A stretch of DNA of 64,000 nucleotides from Candidatus Howiella intestinavium. GTDB lineage: Bacteria > Bacillota > Clostridia > Oscillospirales > Acutalibacteraceae. The stretch is from NCBI GenBank assembly GCA_904420585.1, contig CAJFVX010000003.1:45863-109862 (forward strand), written 5' to 3'. A program made the translations under genes and the position numbers. This document shows, piece by piece, positions 7,301 to 15,619 of the stretch (its first letter is position 1; each line of letters starts with the position of its first letter). The notes under the pieces are model-generated. The model did no database searches and was not told where the DNA came from. It saw nothing but the letters and a program-made list of their open reading frames with translations.

Positions 7301-9925
7301 TTATTTGCCGTAGTAGGCCTTCAGATACATCTCCTTGATTTCGCTGAACAGGGGATAACGGGGGTTGGCACCGGTGCACTGGTCGTCGAAGGCGTTCTCC
7401 ACCATCTCGTCCAGGGTGTCCAGGAAGTACTTCTCGTCCACGCCGTAATCCTTGATGGTCTTCTTGATGCCGACCTTCTCCTTCAGCTCTTCGATAGCGG
7501 CCAGGAAGTTCTCGAACTTCTCCTCGTTGTTCTTGCCCTTGATGCCCAAGAAATCGGCGCATTCCACGTACCGCTCCAGGGTGTGGGGATACTGGTACTG
7601 GGGGAAGGTACCCATCTTCCGAGGCGTCTCGGAGGCGTTGAAGCGCATGACCTCGGTGATCAGCAGGGCGTTGGCCACACCGTGGGGCAGGTGATGGTAG
7701 GCGCCCAGCTTGTGGGCCATGGAGTGGCAGACGCCCAGGAAGGCGTTGGCGAAGGCCATACCGGCCATGGTGGAAGCCTCGGCCATCTTCTCGCGGGCCA
7801 CCGGATCATTGGCGCCGTTCTCATAAGCCCGGGGCAGGTAGGTGAAGATGCTCTTCAGAGCCTGGAGAGCCAGGCCGTCGGTATAACCGGTGGCCATCAT
7901 GGAAGCGTAGGCCTCCAAAGCATGGGTCATGGCGTCGATACCCGAGGCAGAGGTCAGGCCCTTGGGCATGTTCATCATCAGGTCGGCGTCGATGATGGCC
8001 ATGTTGGGCAGCAGCTCATAATCGGCCAGGGGATACTTGACACCGCTCGTCTCGTCGGTGATAACAGCGAAGGGGGTCACTTCGGAACCGGTACCGGCCG
8101 AGGTGGGAACCGCGATAAAGTAGGCCTTCTCACCCATCTTGGGGAAGGTGTGCACACGCTTGCGGATATCCATGAAGCGCATGGCCATATCCATAAAGTC
8201 CTCTTCGGGATGCTCGTACATCACCCACATGATCTTGCCGGCGTCCATAGCCGAACCGCCGCCCACGGCGATGATGCAGTCGGGCTGGAAATCAACCATA
8301 GCGGCAGCGCCCTGCTTGGCACAGGCCAGGGTCGGGTCGGGAGCCACGTCGAAGAAAGTGGTGTGGACAATGCCCATTTCATCCAGCTTATCAGTGATGG
8401 TCTTGGTGTAGCCGTTCTTGAACAGGAAGGAGTCGGTTACGATAAAGGCCCGCTTCTTGCCCATGACATGCTTCAACTCGTCCAGGGCTACGGGCAGGCA
8501 GCCCTTCTTGAAGTATACCTTCTCAGGCGCACGGAACCACAGCATATTCTCTCTCCTCTCGGCAACGGTTTTGATGTTGAGCAGATGCTTGACGCCCACG
8601 TTCTCGGAAACCGAGTTGCCGCCCCAGGAGCCGCAGCCCAGCGTCAGAGAGGGGGCCAGCTTGAAGTTGTACAGGTCGCCGATACCGCCCTGGGAGGAGG
8701 GGGTGTTGAGCAGAACGCGGCAGGTCTTCATGCTCTCGCTGAATTTCGCGATCTTTTCCTGCTCGGTGACAGTGTTGATGTACAGAGAGGAGGTGTGGCC
8801 GTAGCCGCCGTCAGCGATGAGCCGTTCGGCCTTGGCAATGGCGTCGTCAAAGTCCTTGGCGCGGTACATGGCCAGCACCGGGGACAGCTTCTCATGGGCA
8901 AACTCTTCCTCCAGGTCCACGCTCTCCACCTCGCCGATGAGGATCTTGGTGTCCTCCGGCACGTCCACACCGGCAAGCCCTGCAATGGTATGGGCCTTCT
9001 GGCCGACGATCTTGGAGTTCAGGGCGCCGTTGATGAGGATGGTCTTGCGGACCTTCTCGGTCTCGGCCGGCTTCAGGATGTAACAGCCCCGGTCGGCGAA
9101 TTCCTTCTTGGCCTTGTCGTAAATCTTATCCAACAGGATAACCGACTGCTCGGAGGCGCAAATCATGCCGTTGTCAAAGGTCTTGGAATGGATGATGGAG
9201 TTGACGGCCAGGGTGATGTCGGCCGTGTCATCGATGATGGCGGGGGTGTTGCCAGCGCCCACGCCCAAGGCGGGCTTGCCGGAAGAATAAGCAGACTTGA
9301 CCATGCCGGGGCCGCCGGTGGCCAGGATGATGTCCGCGCTGCGCATAAGTTCATTGGTCATCTCCAGAGAGGGGATATCGATCCATCCGATGATGCCCTT
9401 GGGCGCACCAGCCGCAACCGCCGCGTCCAGCACGACCTTGGCGGCCGCAATGGTGCACTTCTTGGCGCGGGGATGGGGGCTGATAATGATGCCGTTGCGG
9501 GTCTTTAAGGAAATCAGGGTCTTGAAAATAGCGGTGGAAGTGGGGTTGGTAGTGGGGATAACGGCCGCAATGACACCGATGGGCTCGGCGATTTTCTTGA
9601 TGCCGAAGGAAGCGTCTTCCTCGATGACGCCGCAGGTCTTGGTGTTCTTATACGCATTGTAAATGTACTCGGCAGCGTAGTGATTCTTGATAACCTTGTC
9701 TTCCACAACGCCCATGCCGGTCTCCTCCACGGCCATCTTGGCCAGGGGGATCCGCTGCTGGTTGGCGGCGGTGGCGGCGGCCAGGAAAATCTTGTCTACC
9801 TGCTCCTGGGTATAGGTGGAGAAGATCCTCTGGGCCTCCCGGACCTCCTTAATCTTTTCGACCAAGGCATCCAGATTGTCTACCAGTCCGGTAGCGGCGG
9901 GTGCAGCGGTTTCTTTTTTAGCCAT
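7301..9925 (-). CDS. adhE: Bifunctional acetaldehyde-CoA/alcohol dehydrogenase AdhE
   Basis: 874 residues, the usual AdhE length. The N-terminal half is a CoA-acylating aldehyde dehydrogenase: the catalytic cysteine lies in FDNGMICASEQ near residue 255, and ATGGPGMVKSAYSSGKPA contributes to the active site. The C-terminal half is an iron-dependent alcohol dehydrogenase with AVGGGSAMDAGK for NAD binding and the metal histidines in GVCHSMAHKLGAYHHLPHG. The enzyme reduces acetyl-CoA to acetaldehyde and then ethanol, reoxidising two NADH in fermentation, and family members assemble into cytoplasmic spirosome filaments. It is monocistronic: it has its own promoter with a Rex-type operator and a terminator behind it. 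Confidence 0.96.
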   Translation of the reverse strand: MAKKETAAPAATGLVDNLDALVEKIKEVREAQRIFSTYTQEQVDKIFLAAATAANQQRIPLAKMAVEETGMGVVEDKVIKNHYAAEYIYNAYKNTKTCGVIEEDASFGIKKIAEPIGVIAAVIPTTNPTSTAIFKTLISLKTRNGIIISPHPRAKKCTIAAAKVVLDAAVAAGAPKGIIGWIDIPSLEMTNELMRSADIILATGGPGMVKSAYSSGKPALGVGAGNTPAIIDDTADITLAVNSIIHSKTFDNGMICASEQSVILLDKIYDKAKKEFADRGCYILKPAETEKVRKTILINGALNSKIVGQKAHTIAGLAGVDVPEDTKILIGEVESVDLEEEFAHEKLSPVLAMYRAKDFDDAIAKAERLIADGGYGHTSSLYINTVTEQEKIAKFSESMKTCRVLLNTPSSQGGIGDLYNFKLAPSLTLGCGSWGGNSVSENVGVKHLLNIKTVAERRENMLWFRAPEKVYFKKGCLPVALDELKHVMGKKRAFIVTDSFLFKNGYTKTITDKLDEMGIVHTTFFDVAPDPTLACAKQGAAAMVDFQPDCIIAVGGGSAMDAGKIMWVMYEHPEEDFMDMAMRFMDIRKRVHTFPKMGEKAYFIAVPTSAGTGSEVTPFAVITDETSGVKYPLADYELLPNMAIIDADLMMNMPKGLTSASGIDAMTHALEAYASMMATGYTDGLALQALKSIFTYLPRAYENGANDPVAREKMAEASTMAGMAFANAFLGVCHSMAHKLGAYHHLPHGVANALLITEVMRFNASETPRKMGTFPQYQYPHTLERYVECADFLGIKGKNNEEKFENFLAAIEELKEKVGIKKTIKDYGVDEKYFLDTLDEMVENAFDDQCTGANPRYPLFSEIKEMYLKAYYGK

Positions 9926-10056
9926 TCCAATTTCCTCCCGTTTTTTCGCCGGCGGCTGCCGGCGTTAATTGCTTGGATTTTGCTGTGCCTGTCATGCCTA
10001 TTGGCAACGCCTGCGGCGGAGCGGCTCGGCCTCTCACGCTCTTGGCGCTTGCGGGC

Positions 10057-10074
10057 TTGTTATTTTTTTAACAA
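10057..10074. promoter_or_regulatory. Rex (NADH-sensing repressor) operator of adhE
   Basis: Read on the minus strand the site is TTGTTAAAAAAATAACAA, one mismatch from the Rex consensus TTGTTAANNNNTTAACAA. It lies immediately downstream of the adhE -10, about at the transcription start, where a repressor would block initiation. Rex control of adhE by the NADH/NAD ratio is established in several clostridia; here it is inferred from the site. Confidence 0.8.
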
Positions 10075-10078
10075 CCTC

Positions 10079-10107
10079 ATTATAGCAAACCGGTATGGGA
10101 AGGTCAA
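10079..10107 (-). promoter_or_regulatory. adhE promoter
   Basis: On the minus strand: -35 TTGACC (10107-10102), 17-bp spacer, consensus -10 TATAAT (10084-10079). A leader of roughly 145 nt separates it from the adhE ATG, which has a GGGAGGAAA ribosome-binding site. Confidence 0.85.
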
Positions 10108-10419
10108 GATATAAGGAATTACAACATTCGCCCTTTTCCCCATGGTTTTGTAGGCAAAACACACAAGAGCGGCCGACTGTTTTTGCCATATCCGATATTC
10201 CATCCCGGATTCCGGGCTGCCGCAATCCGGATACCTCGAAAAAATTGGGGATTTTGCCGGCAGATTTCCGCAATTGCTGCATGTCCAGTTTAACCCCTGC
10301 CGACGCATATGTCAAACCTTAAATAGCGGTTTTTTTCACAAAAATTGGCGAGGGCTGTCTGCCTGCTTTGCCGTATTGGAAAAAGGGCGAATTCTCAGGA
10401 CAAACTTTCCCTTCCCAAG
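10108..10419. other. Non-coding gap between the adhE promoter and the fusion-gene promoter
   Basis: About 310 bp. Only short open frames with no family resemblance and no convincing ribosome-binding site are present. I see no RNA gene or repeat in it. Confidence 0.5.
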
Positions 10420-10448
10420 TTGACGAAAGCGGGGAAATTTGATAAAAT
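10420..10448 (+). promoter_or_regulatory. Promoter of the epimerase/acyl-CoA synthetase fusion gene
   Basis: -35 TTGACG (10420-10425), 17-bp spacer, -10 TAAAAT (10443-10448). The leader is about 90 nt and begins with an AT-rich partial palindrome (ATGAAATTATTTTCAT, 10451-10466) that could be an operator. Confidence 0.7.
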
Positions 10449-10541
10449 AAATGAAATTATTTTCATTGTGATTGAGAATTTTTCCGCCAGGCCGCTCCCC
10501 ACCCGGAGGCGGTCCAGCAGCCACACGGAGGTTTGTACAAA

Positions 10542-13076
10542 ATGAAAATCGCATTTTCCACTTTGGGATGTCCCGACTTTACCTGGCAGGATATTTATGC
10601 CATGGCCAAGGACCTGGGCTACAACGGCATTGAAATCCGCGGCCTGGGAGACGATATTTTTGCCGTAAAGGCCCCGCCCTTCTCGGACGCCCAGCTGCCC
10701 GAAACCCTGCAAAAGCTCCAGTCCCTGCGGCTGGAAATCCCCTGCCTCTCCTCGGGCTGCTGCTTAAAGTTTGCCGATAAGCAGGCCGACAGCCTGGCTG
10801 AACTGCGGGAATACATCGATCTGGCAGCCAAGCTGCAGACCCCCTACGTCCGGGTGCTGGCCGACCTGGAGCCCGCCCCCGACGGCGAGGTGGACGATGC
10901 AGTCGTGAAGTCTGCCCTGCTGGAAATCGCCCCTTATGCCGAGGAAAAGGACGTGACACTGCTGGTGGAGACCAACGGCGTATACGCCGATACGGCCCGT
11001 CTGCGGCGTCTGCTGGAAGAGACCGCCAGCGACAGCGTGGCCGCTCTCTGGGACCTGCACCACCCCTTCCGCTTCATGGGGGAATCCCCCGAGCAGACGG
11101 TACAGAATCTGGGCGCTTACATTAAATATGTACATATTAAAGACTCGGTGATGGGCGAGGACGGCAAGCCCCACTACAAGATGCTGGGCGAGGGGGATCT
11201 GCCCATCGCCAATATGATGCTGGCCCTGCGCTCCATCAACTATGACGGTTATGTATCCCTGGAATGGGTCAAGCGGTGGGCCCGGGATCTCTCCGACGCC
11301 GGCGTGGTCTTCCCCCAGTGCATCCACTACATGGCCCCCTATATCGGCCGGCAGACCGGCGGCGGCCGCCTCTTTGACAATGCGGCCGGCACGGGCAAGT
11401 ACGTCTGGGAAAAGGACACCCTTATCGACCTGACCTTCCCCCAGGTGCTGGACCGGATGGTGGAGGAGTTCCCCGACCAGTACGCCTTCCGCTACACCAC
11501 CCTGGATTACACCCGCACCTACGCCCAGTTCCGGGAGGATGTGGACCGGTTCGCCCGGGCCCTCATCGGGCTGGGGGTCAAGCGGGGCGACCATGTGGCC
11601 ATCTGGGCCACCAACGTGCCCCAGTGGTACATTACCTTCTGGGCCACCACCAAAATCGGCGCCGTGCTGGTGACGGTCAACACGGCTTATAAAATCCATG
11701 AGGCCGAGTACCTGCTCCGCCAGTCGGACACCCACACCCTCGTCATGATCGACGGGTTTAAGGATTCCGACTATGTGGGCATTATCAAGGAGCTCTGCCC
11801 CGAACTGGCCACGGCCGAGGCGGGAAAGCCCCTGCACATGAAGCGGCTGCCCTTCCTGCGCAATATCATCACGGTGGACTCCAAGCAGCCCGGCTGCCTG
11901 ACCTGGGAGGAAGCCCTGGAGCGGGCCGATGCCGTCCCGGCTGACGCGGCCGAACGGCGGGCCGCCGGCGTCAGCCGCCACGACGTCTGCAATATGCAGT
12001 ATACCTCCGGCACCACCGGCTTCCCCAAGGGGGTTATGCTGACCCATTACAACATCGTCAACAACGGCAAGAACATCGGGGACTGCATGGATTTGTCCAC
12101 GGCCGACAAGATGATGATCCAGGTGCCCATGTTCCACTGCTTCGGCATGGTGCTGGCCATGACGGCCGCCATGACCCACGGGGTCACCCTCTGCCCCATC
12201 CCCTACTTCTCCCCCCGCCAGTCCTTAGACTGCATCAACCGGGAACAGATCACCTGCTTCCACGGGGTGCCCACCATGTTCATCGCCATGCTGGAGCATC
12301 CGGATTTTGAAAAGACCGATTTCTCCCACATGCGCACCGGTATTATGGCCGGCAGCCCCTGCCCCATCAAGGTCATGCAGGATGTGGTGGATAAGATGCA
12401 CATGTCCCAGATCACCATTGTGTACGGCCAGACCGAGGCCTCCCCGGGCTGCACCCAGAGCCGGGCGGACGATTCCCTGGAGGTGCGGGTCAACACGGTA
12501 GGCCGCGCCCTGCCGGGGGTACAGTGCAAAATCGTGGATCCCGAGACCGGCGAGGATCTCCCCGACAACGTGGACGGCGAATTTGTGGCCAAGGGCTACA
12601 ACATCATGAAGGGGTATTACAAGATGCCCGAGGCCACGGCGGCGGCTATCGATGAAAACGGCTGGCTTCACACCGGCGACCTGGCCCGCCGCACACCCGA
12701 CGGGAATTACAAAATCACCGGCCGCATTAAGGATATGATCATCCGGGGCGGCGAGAATATCTATCCCAAGGAGATCGAGGACTTTATCTATACCCACCCC
12801 GCTGTGAAGGATGTACAGGTTATCGGCGTGCCCGACAAGCAGTACGGCGAGGAGATTATGGCCTGCGTCGTCCGCAAAGAAGGGGAAACCCTTACCGAGG
12901 AAGAATTGCATGAGTATATTATCACCCACATCGCCAAGCACAAGACTCCCCGGTATATCCGCTTTGTGGACGGCTTCCCCATGAATGCCGCCGGGAAAAT
13001 TCTCAAGTATAAGATGCGGGAAGAGGCCATTGAATACCTGGGACTTCAGGAGGCCAACAGCGTAGTGACAGCATAG
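10542..13076 (+). CDS. Fusion: TIM-barrel sugar-phosphate isomerase/epimerase-like domain plus AMP-forming acyl-CoA synthetase
   Basis: 844 residues from the ATG at 10542, placed 10 nt after GGAGG; a TTG at 10533 abuts that site and is rejected. Residues 1 to about 270 form an AP-endonuclease-2/xylose-isomerase-like TIM barrel with plausible metal ligands kept (E in LLVETNGVY, D in ALWDLHHPF, H in YVHIKDS, E in VSLEWVKRW). Residues about 285-844 are a full ANL-superfamily ligase: YTSGTTGFPKGVMLTHYN (P-loop A3), VYGQTEASPG (A5), LHTGDLARR (A7), GRIKDMIIRGGENIYPKEIE (A8) and the catalytic lysine in NAAGKILKYK (A10). The ligase resembles FadD-like medium/long-chain acyl-CoA synthetases. The two halves are in one uninterrupted frame, so it is not an obvious assembly join. 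The substrate of either half, and why they are joined, is unknown. A terminator follows directly. Confidence 0.85.
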   Translation: MKIAFSTLGCPDFTWQDIYAMAKDLGYNGIEIRGLGDDIFAVKAPPFSDAQLPETLQKLQSLRLEIPCLSSGCCLKFADKQADSLAELREYIDLAAKLQTPYVRVLADLEPAPDGEVDDAVVKSALLEIAPYAEEKDVTLLVETNGVYADTARLRRLLEETASDSVAALWDLHHPFRFMGESPEQTVQNLGAYIKYVHIKDSVMGEDGKPHYKMLGEGDLPIANMMLALRSINYDGYVSLEWVKRWARDLSDAGVVFPQCIHYMAPYIGRQTGGGRLFDNAAGTGKYVWEKDTLIDLTFPQVLDRMVEEFPDQYAFRYTTLDYTRTYAQFREDVDRFARALIGLGVKRGDHVAIWATNVPQWYITFWATTKIGAVLVTVNTAYKIHEAEYLLRQSDTHTLVMIDGFKDSDYVGIIKELCPELATAEAGKPLHMKRLPFLRNIITVDSKQPGCLTWEEALERADAVPADAAERRAAGVSRHDVCNMQYTSGTTGFPKGVMLTHYNIVNNGKNIGDCMDLSTADKMMIQVPMFHCFGMVLAMTAAMTHGVTLCPIPYFSPRQSLDCINREQITCFHGVPTMFIAMLEHPDFEKTDFSHMRTGIMAGSPCPIKVMQDVVDKMHMSQITIVYGQTEASPGCTQSRADDSLEVRVNTVGRALPGVQCKIVDPETGEDLPDNVDGEFVAKGYNIMKGYYKMPEATAAAIDENGWLHTGDLARRTPDGNYKITGRIKDMIIRGGENIYPKEIEDFIYTHPAVKDVQVIGVPDKQYGEEIMACVVRKEGETLTEEELHEYIITHIAKHKTPRYIRFVDGFPMNAAGKILKYKMREEAIEYLGLQEANSVVTA

Positions 13077-13088
13077 TCTACGATGCAG

Positions 13089-13117
13089 CCGGCCCTGCTT
13101 AGGGCCGGTTTGTTTTT
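13089..13117 (+). terminator. Terminator after the fusion gene
   Basis: CCGGCCCT (13089-13096), loop gctt, AGGGCCGG (13101-13108), then tttgttttt. Confidence 0.85.
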
Positions 13118-13287
13118 CATACAGCGGTTTTGCCCGGCGCCGGACTGTATGGCTTGCGGATGGTTTCGCGCCTGGCCGGCCGGGCGGGCAGCCGCCGCCT
13201 TGCAGCGAGACGCGACCCCTTCTTTTTTTGTCTCTGCGGGCGGCTGCTGTTTCGCTTTATTTTCTTTCAAAAATCCTTTCCTTGCCC

Positions 13288-13316
13288 TTGACGAAAAGAC
13301 AATCTTGTTTTATACT
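13288..13316 (+). promoter_or_regulatory. Promoter of the marR-ABC exporter operon
   Basis: -35 TTGACG (13288-13293), 17-bp spacer, -10 TATACT (13311-13316). Confidence 0.8.
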
Positions 13317-13320
13317 TATA

Positions 13321-13338
13321 TTTAGTAAGCTAACTAAA
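13321..13338. promoter_or_regulatory. MarR-type operator palindrome
   Basis: TTTAGTAAGCTAACTAAA is an 18-bp near-perfect palindrome placed at the transcription start of the operon, just after the -10. Its size and position are typical of an autoregulatory MarR site. Confidence 0.7.
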
Positions 13339-13362
13339 TATTTTTTCGCGAGGTGATCGTTT

Positions 13363-13827
13363 ATGGAAAAAGACAGACACTTTGGACCGCCCCCCGAGGA
13401 AATCCCCCTGATGATGCTCATCAATGAAATTTCCCGGCTGTTTCACAATCATATGCGGCGGGAAAACGAAAGAATCGGATTACAGGAGGGCTTCCGGCAC
13501 CTGCTGTTTCAGCTGGCCCGGGAGGATAACCTGAGCCAGCTGGAAATCACCAAGCGGGCCCACTTAAAGCCTCCCACCGTCAGCGTGTCCCTGCGGAAGA
13601 TGGAGCGCGCCGGCCTGGTTACCCGCGCCAACGATCCCTTTGACCAGCGCCTGACCCGCGTATGCTTAACCGAAAAGGGACGGGAACTGGATCGGCTGGA
13701 GCGGGAGAGCATCCATCAGGCCGAGCAGATGTTTGCCGAGGGCCTTTCCGACGAAGAACAGCAGGTATTGCGCAAGCTGCTCATCAACATGCGCGATGCC
13801 ATCCTTGAAAAACAGGATCTGGAATAA
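13363..13827 (+). CDS. MarR family transcriptional regulator
   Basis: 154 residues. The winged helix-turn-helix is clear: LSQLEITKRAHLKPPTVSVS (recognition helix), MERAGLVTRANDPFDQRLTRV (wing, with the conserved D-R pair) and LTEKGREL. The helical flanks form the dimer interface. A GAGGTG ribosome-binding site precedes the ATG. It is the first gene of an operon with two ABC exporter half-genes: its stop is 13 nt before the next start, and a palindrome lies at the promoter. By analogy with other MarR-ABC operons it probably represses the exporter until a toxic ligand binds. Confidence 0.9.
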   Translation: MEKDRHFGPPPEEIPLMMLINEISRLFHNHMRRENERIGLQEGFRHLLFQLAREDNLSQLEITKRAHLKPPTVSVSLRKMERAGLVTRANDPFDQRLTRVCLTEKGRELDRLERESIHQAEQMFAEGLSDEEQQVLRKLLINMRDAILEKQDLE

Positions 13828-13840
13828 GGGGGGACGCTCT

Positions 13841-15619
13841 GTGGCAGCTTCCGCAAAACCCTTGTCAGCCGCGGCTCCGCCGGCCCCCTCCCGGCTCATG
13901 CGGTATTTAAAGCCCTACTGGTACTTTGCCCTGCTCTCCCCCCTGGTTATGGCGGGGGAGGTCATTTTCGATTTATTCCAGCCCAAGCTCATGTCGGGCA
14001 TTGTGGACGAGGGCGTCCTAAACGGCAATATGCAGGTCATCCTCTCCACCGGGCTGCTCATGCTCCTTTTCACCTTCTTCGGCGGCCTCTGCGGCGTGGG
14101 CGGGGCGGCCTTCGGCACGGCCGCCGCCCAGAATTTCGGCAACGATTTGCGCAAGGACGTCTTCAGCCGGGTTATGCACCTCTCCCTCTCCCAGACCGAC
14201 GACTTCACCACCGGCTCCCTGGTCACCCGGCTGACCAACGACATCACCGCCGTACAGGAACTGGTTTCCATGGCCCTGCGCATGTTTGTGCGGGCGCCCA
14301 TGTCCTTTATCGGCGGCATTGTCATGGCCCTGTCCCTAAATGTAAATTTCGGCCTGGTGCTGGTCATTGCCCTGCCCATCCAGCTGTTGGTCATCTGGCT
14401 GCTGCTCTCCAAGGCCAGTCCCCTTTTCGGCCTGGTGCAGAAAAAGCTGGATAAGGTCAACGCCGTTGTGCAGGAAAACGTCACCGGCGCCCGGATGGTC
14501 AAGGCTTACGTCCGGGAGGATTATGAGGAAAACCGTTTCCGGACGGCCAACAACGATTTGATGCAGACCTCCCTGCGGGTACAAAAGCTCATGGCCATCC
14601 TGAACCCCCTTTTGATGATTGTCATGAACTTTTCGGTAGTAGCCATCATCCTCATCGGCGGTTTCCAGGTCGAGGCCCGGGCTATGCAGGTAGGGCAGGT
14701 CATGGCCGCCGTCACCTACGTCACCCAAATTCTCATGTCGATTATGATGGTCAGCATGATGTTCCAGTCCATCTCCCGGGCCCGGGCCTCGGCTGCCCGC
14801 ATCCGGGAGGTGCTGGACACCCTGCCCGCCATCGCCGACGGCGAACAGAAGGGAACCGGCAGCGGCCAGGGCGGCAGCATCAGCTTTAAGAACGTGGGCT
14901 TCCGCTACAGCGCATCCGAACGGCCGGTTCTGGAGGACATCAATCTGGACATCCATCCCGGCGAAACCATCGCCATCCTGGGCGCCACCGGCGCGGGAAA
15001 AACCACCCTGTGTAACCTAATTCCCAGGTTCTACGATCCCACCAAGGGAGAAATTTTCGTGGACGGCCGGCCGGTTACCGACTACACCCTGGAGGAGCTG
15101 CGAAAAAAAATCGCCTTTGTACTGCAAAAGAGCGAACTGTTTTCCGGCACCATCGCCGACAATATCCGCTGGGGCCGGCCCGACGCCACCGACGACGAGG
15201 TCATAGCCGCCGCCAAGGTGGCCCAGGCCGACGAATTCATCACCGGGTTTCAGGACGGGTACCAGACCATTATCGGGGAAAAGGGCGCCTCCCTGTCCGG
15301 CGGGCAGAAGCAGCGGCTGTCCATCGCCCGGGCCGTCCTGCGGCAGCCCGAAATCCTCCTGTTTGACGACAGCACCTCGGCCCTGGATTTGGGCACCGAG
15401 GCCCGCCTGCGGGACGCATTGCGTGAGAGTATGCAGCACACCACCGTCATTATGGTAGCCCAGCGGGTGGCCAGCGTCATGCACGCCGACCGGATTCTGG
15501 TATTGGACGGCGGACGCATCGCCGCCTGCGGCCGGCATGAGGAGCTGCTGCAAACCAGCGCCATCTACCAGGATATTTACAGCTCCCAGGTGGGGAAAGG
15601 AGGCAGCGCACATGCCTGA
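13841..15619 (+). CDS. ABC exporter half-transporter, subunit with degenerate catalytic site
   Basis: 592 residues from the GTG at 13841, which follows AAGGGGGGA; an ATG at 13898 is an alternative and the open frame beginning inside marR is rejected. An N-terminal six-helix exporter membrane domain (about 20-320) is fused to a nucleotide-binding domain (about 345-590) with Walker A GATGAGKTT, Q-loop FVLQKSELF, signature LSGGQKQRLSIARAVL and Walker B LLFDDSTSALD. The catalytic glutamate after Walker B is replaced by aspartate, as in the degenerate-site subunit of heterodimeric exporters such as BmrC/BmrD or TM287/288. It overlaps the partner gene by 8 nt. Drug or lipid export is likely; the substrate is unknown. 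Confidence 0.9.
   Translation: MAASAKPLSAAAPPAPSRLMRYLKPYWYFALLSPLVMAGEVIFDLFQPKLMSGIVDEGVLNGNMQVILSTGLLMLLFTFFGGLCGVGGAAFGTAAAQNFGNDLRKDVFSRVMHLSLSQTDDFTTGSLVTRLTNDITAVQELVSMALRMFVRAPMSFIGGIVMALSLNVNFGLVLVIALPIQLLVIWLLLSKASPLFGLVQKKLDKVNAVVQENVTGARMVKAYVREDYEENRFRTANNDLMQTSLRVQKLMAILNPLLMIVMNFSVVAIILIGGFQVEARAMQVGQVMAAVTYVTQILMSIMMVSMMFQSISRARASAARIREVLDTLPAIADGEQKGTGSGQGGSISFKNVGFRYSASERPVLEDINLDIHPGETIAILGATGAGKTTLCNLIPRFYDPTKGEIFVDGRPVTDYTLEELRKKIAFVLQKSELFSGTIADNIRWGRPDATDDEVIAAAKVAQADEFITGFQDGYQTIIGEKGASLSGGQKQRLSIARAVLRQPEILLFDDSTSALDLGTEARLRDALRESMQHTTVIMVAQRVASVMHADRILVLDGGRIAACGRHEELLQTSAIYQDIYSSQVGKGGSAHA

Noticed and set aside
10533..10541. TTG start three codons before the fusion gene ATG
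   Set aside because: It is only 1-2 nt after the GGAGG site, too close for initiation; the ATG at 10542 has normal spacing.
13733..13840. N-terminal extension of the first ABC exporter subunit into marR
   Set aside because: It overlaps the conserved end of marR and has no ribosome-binding site; the GTG at 13841 does.
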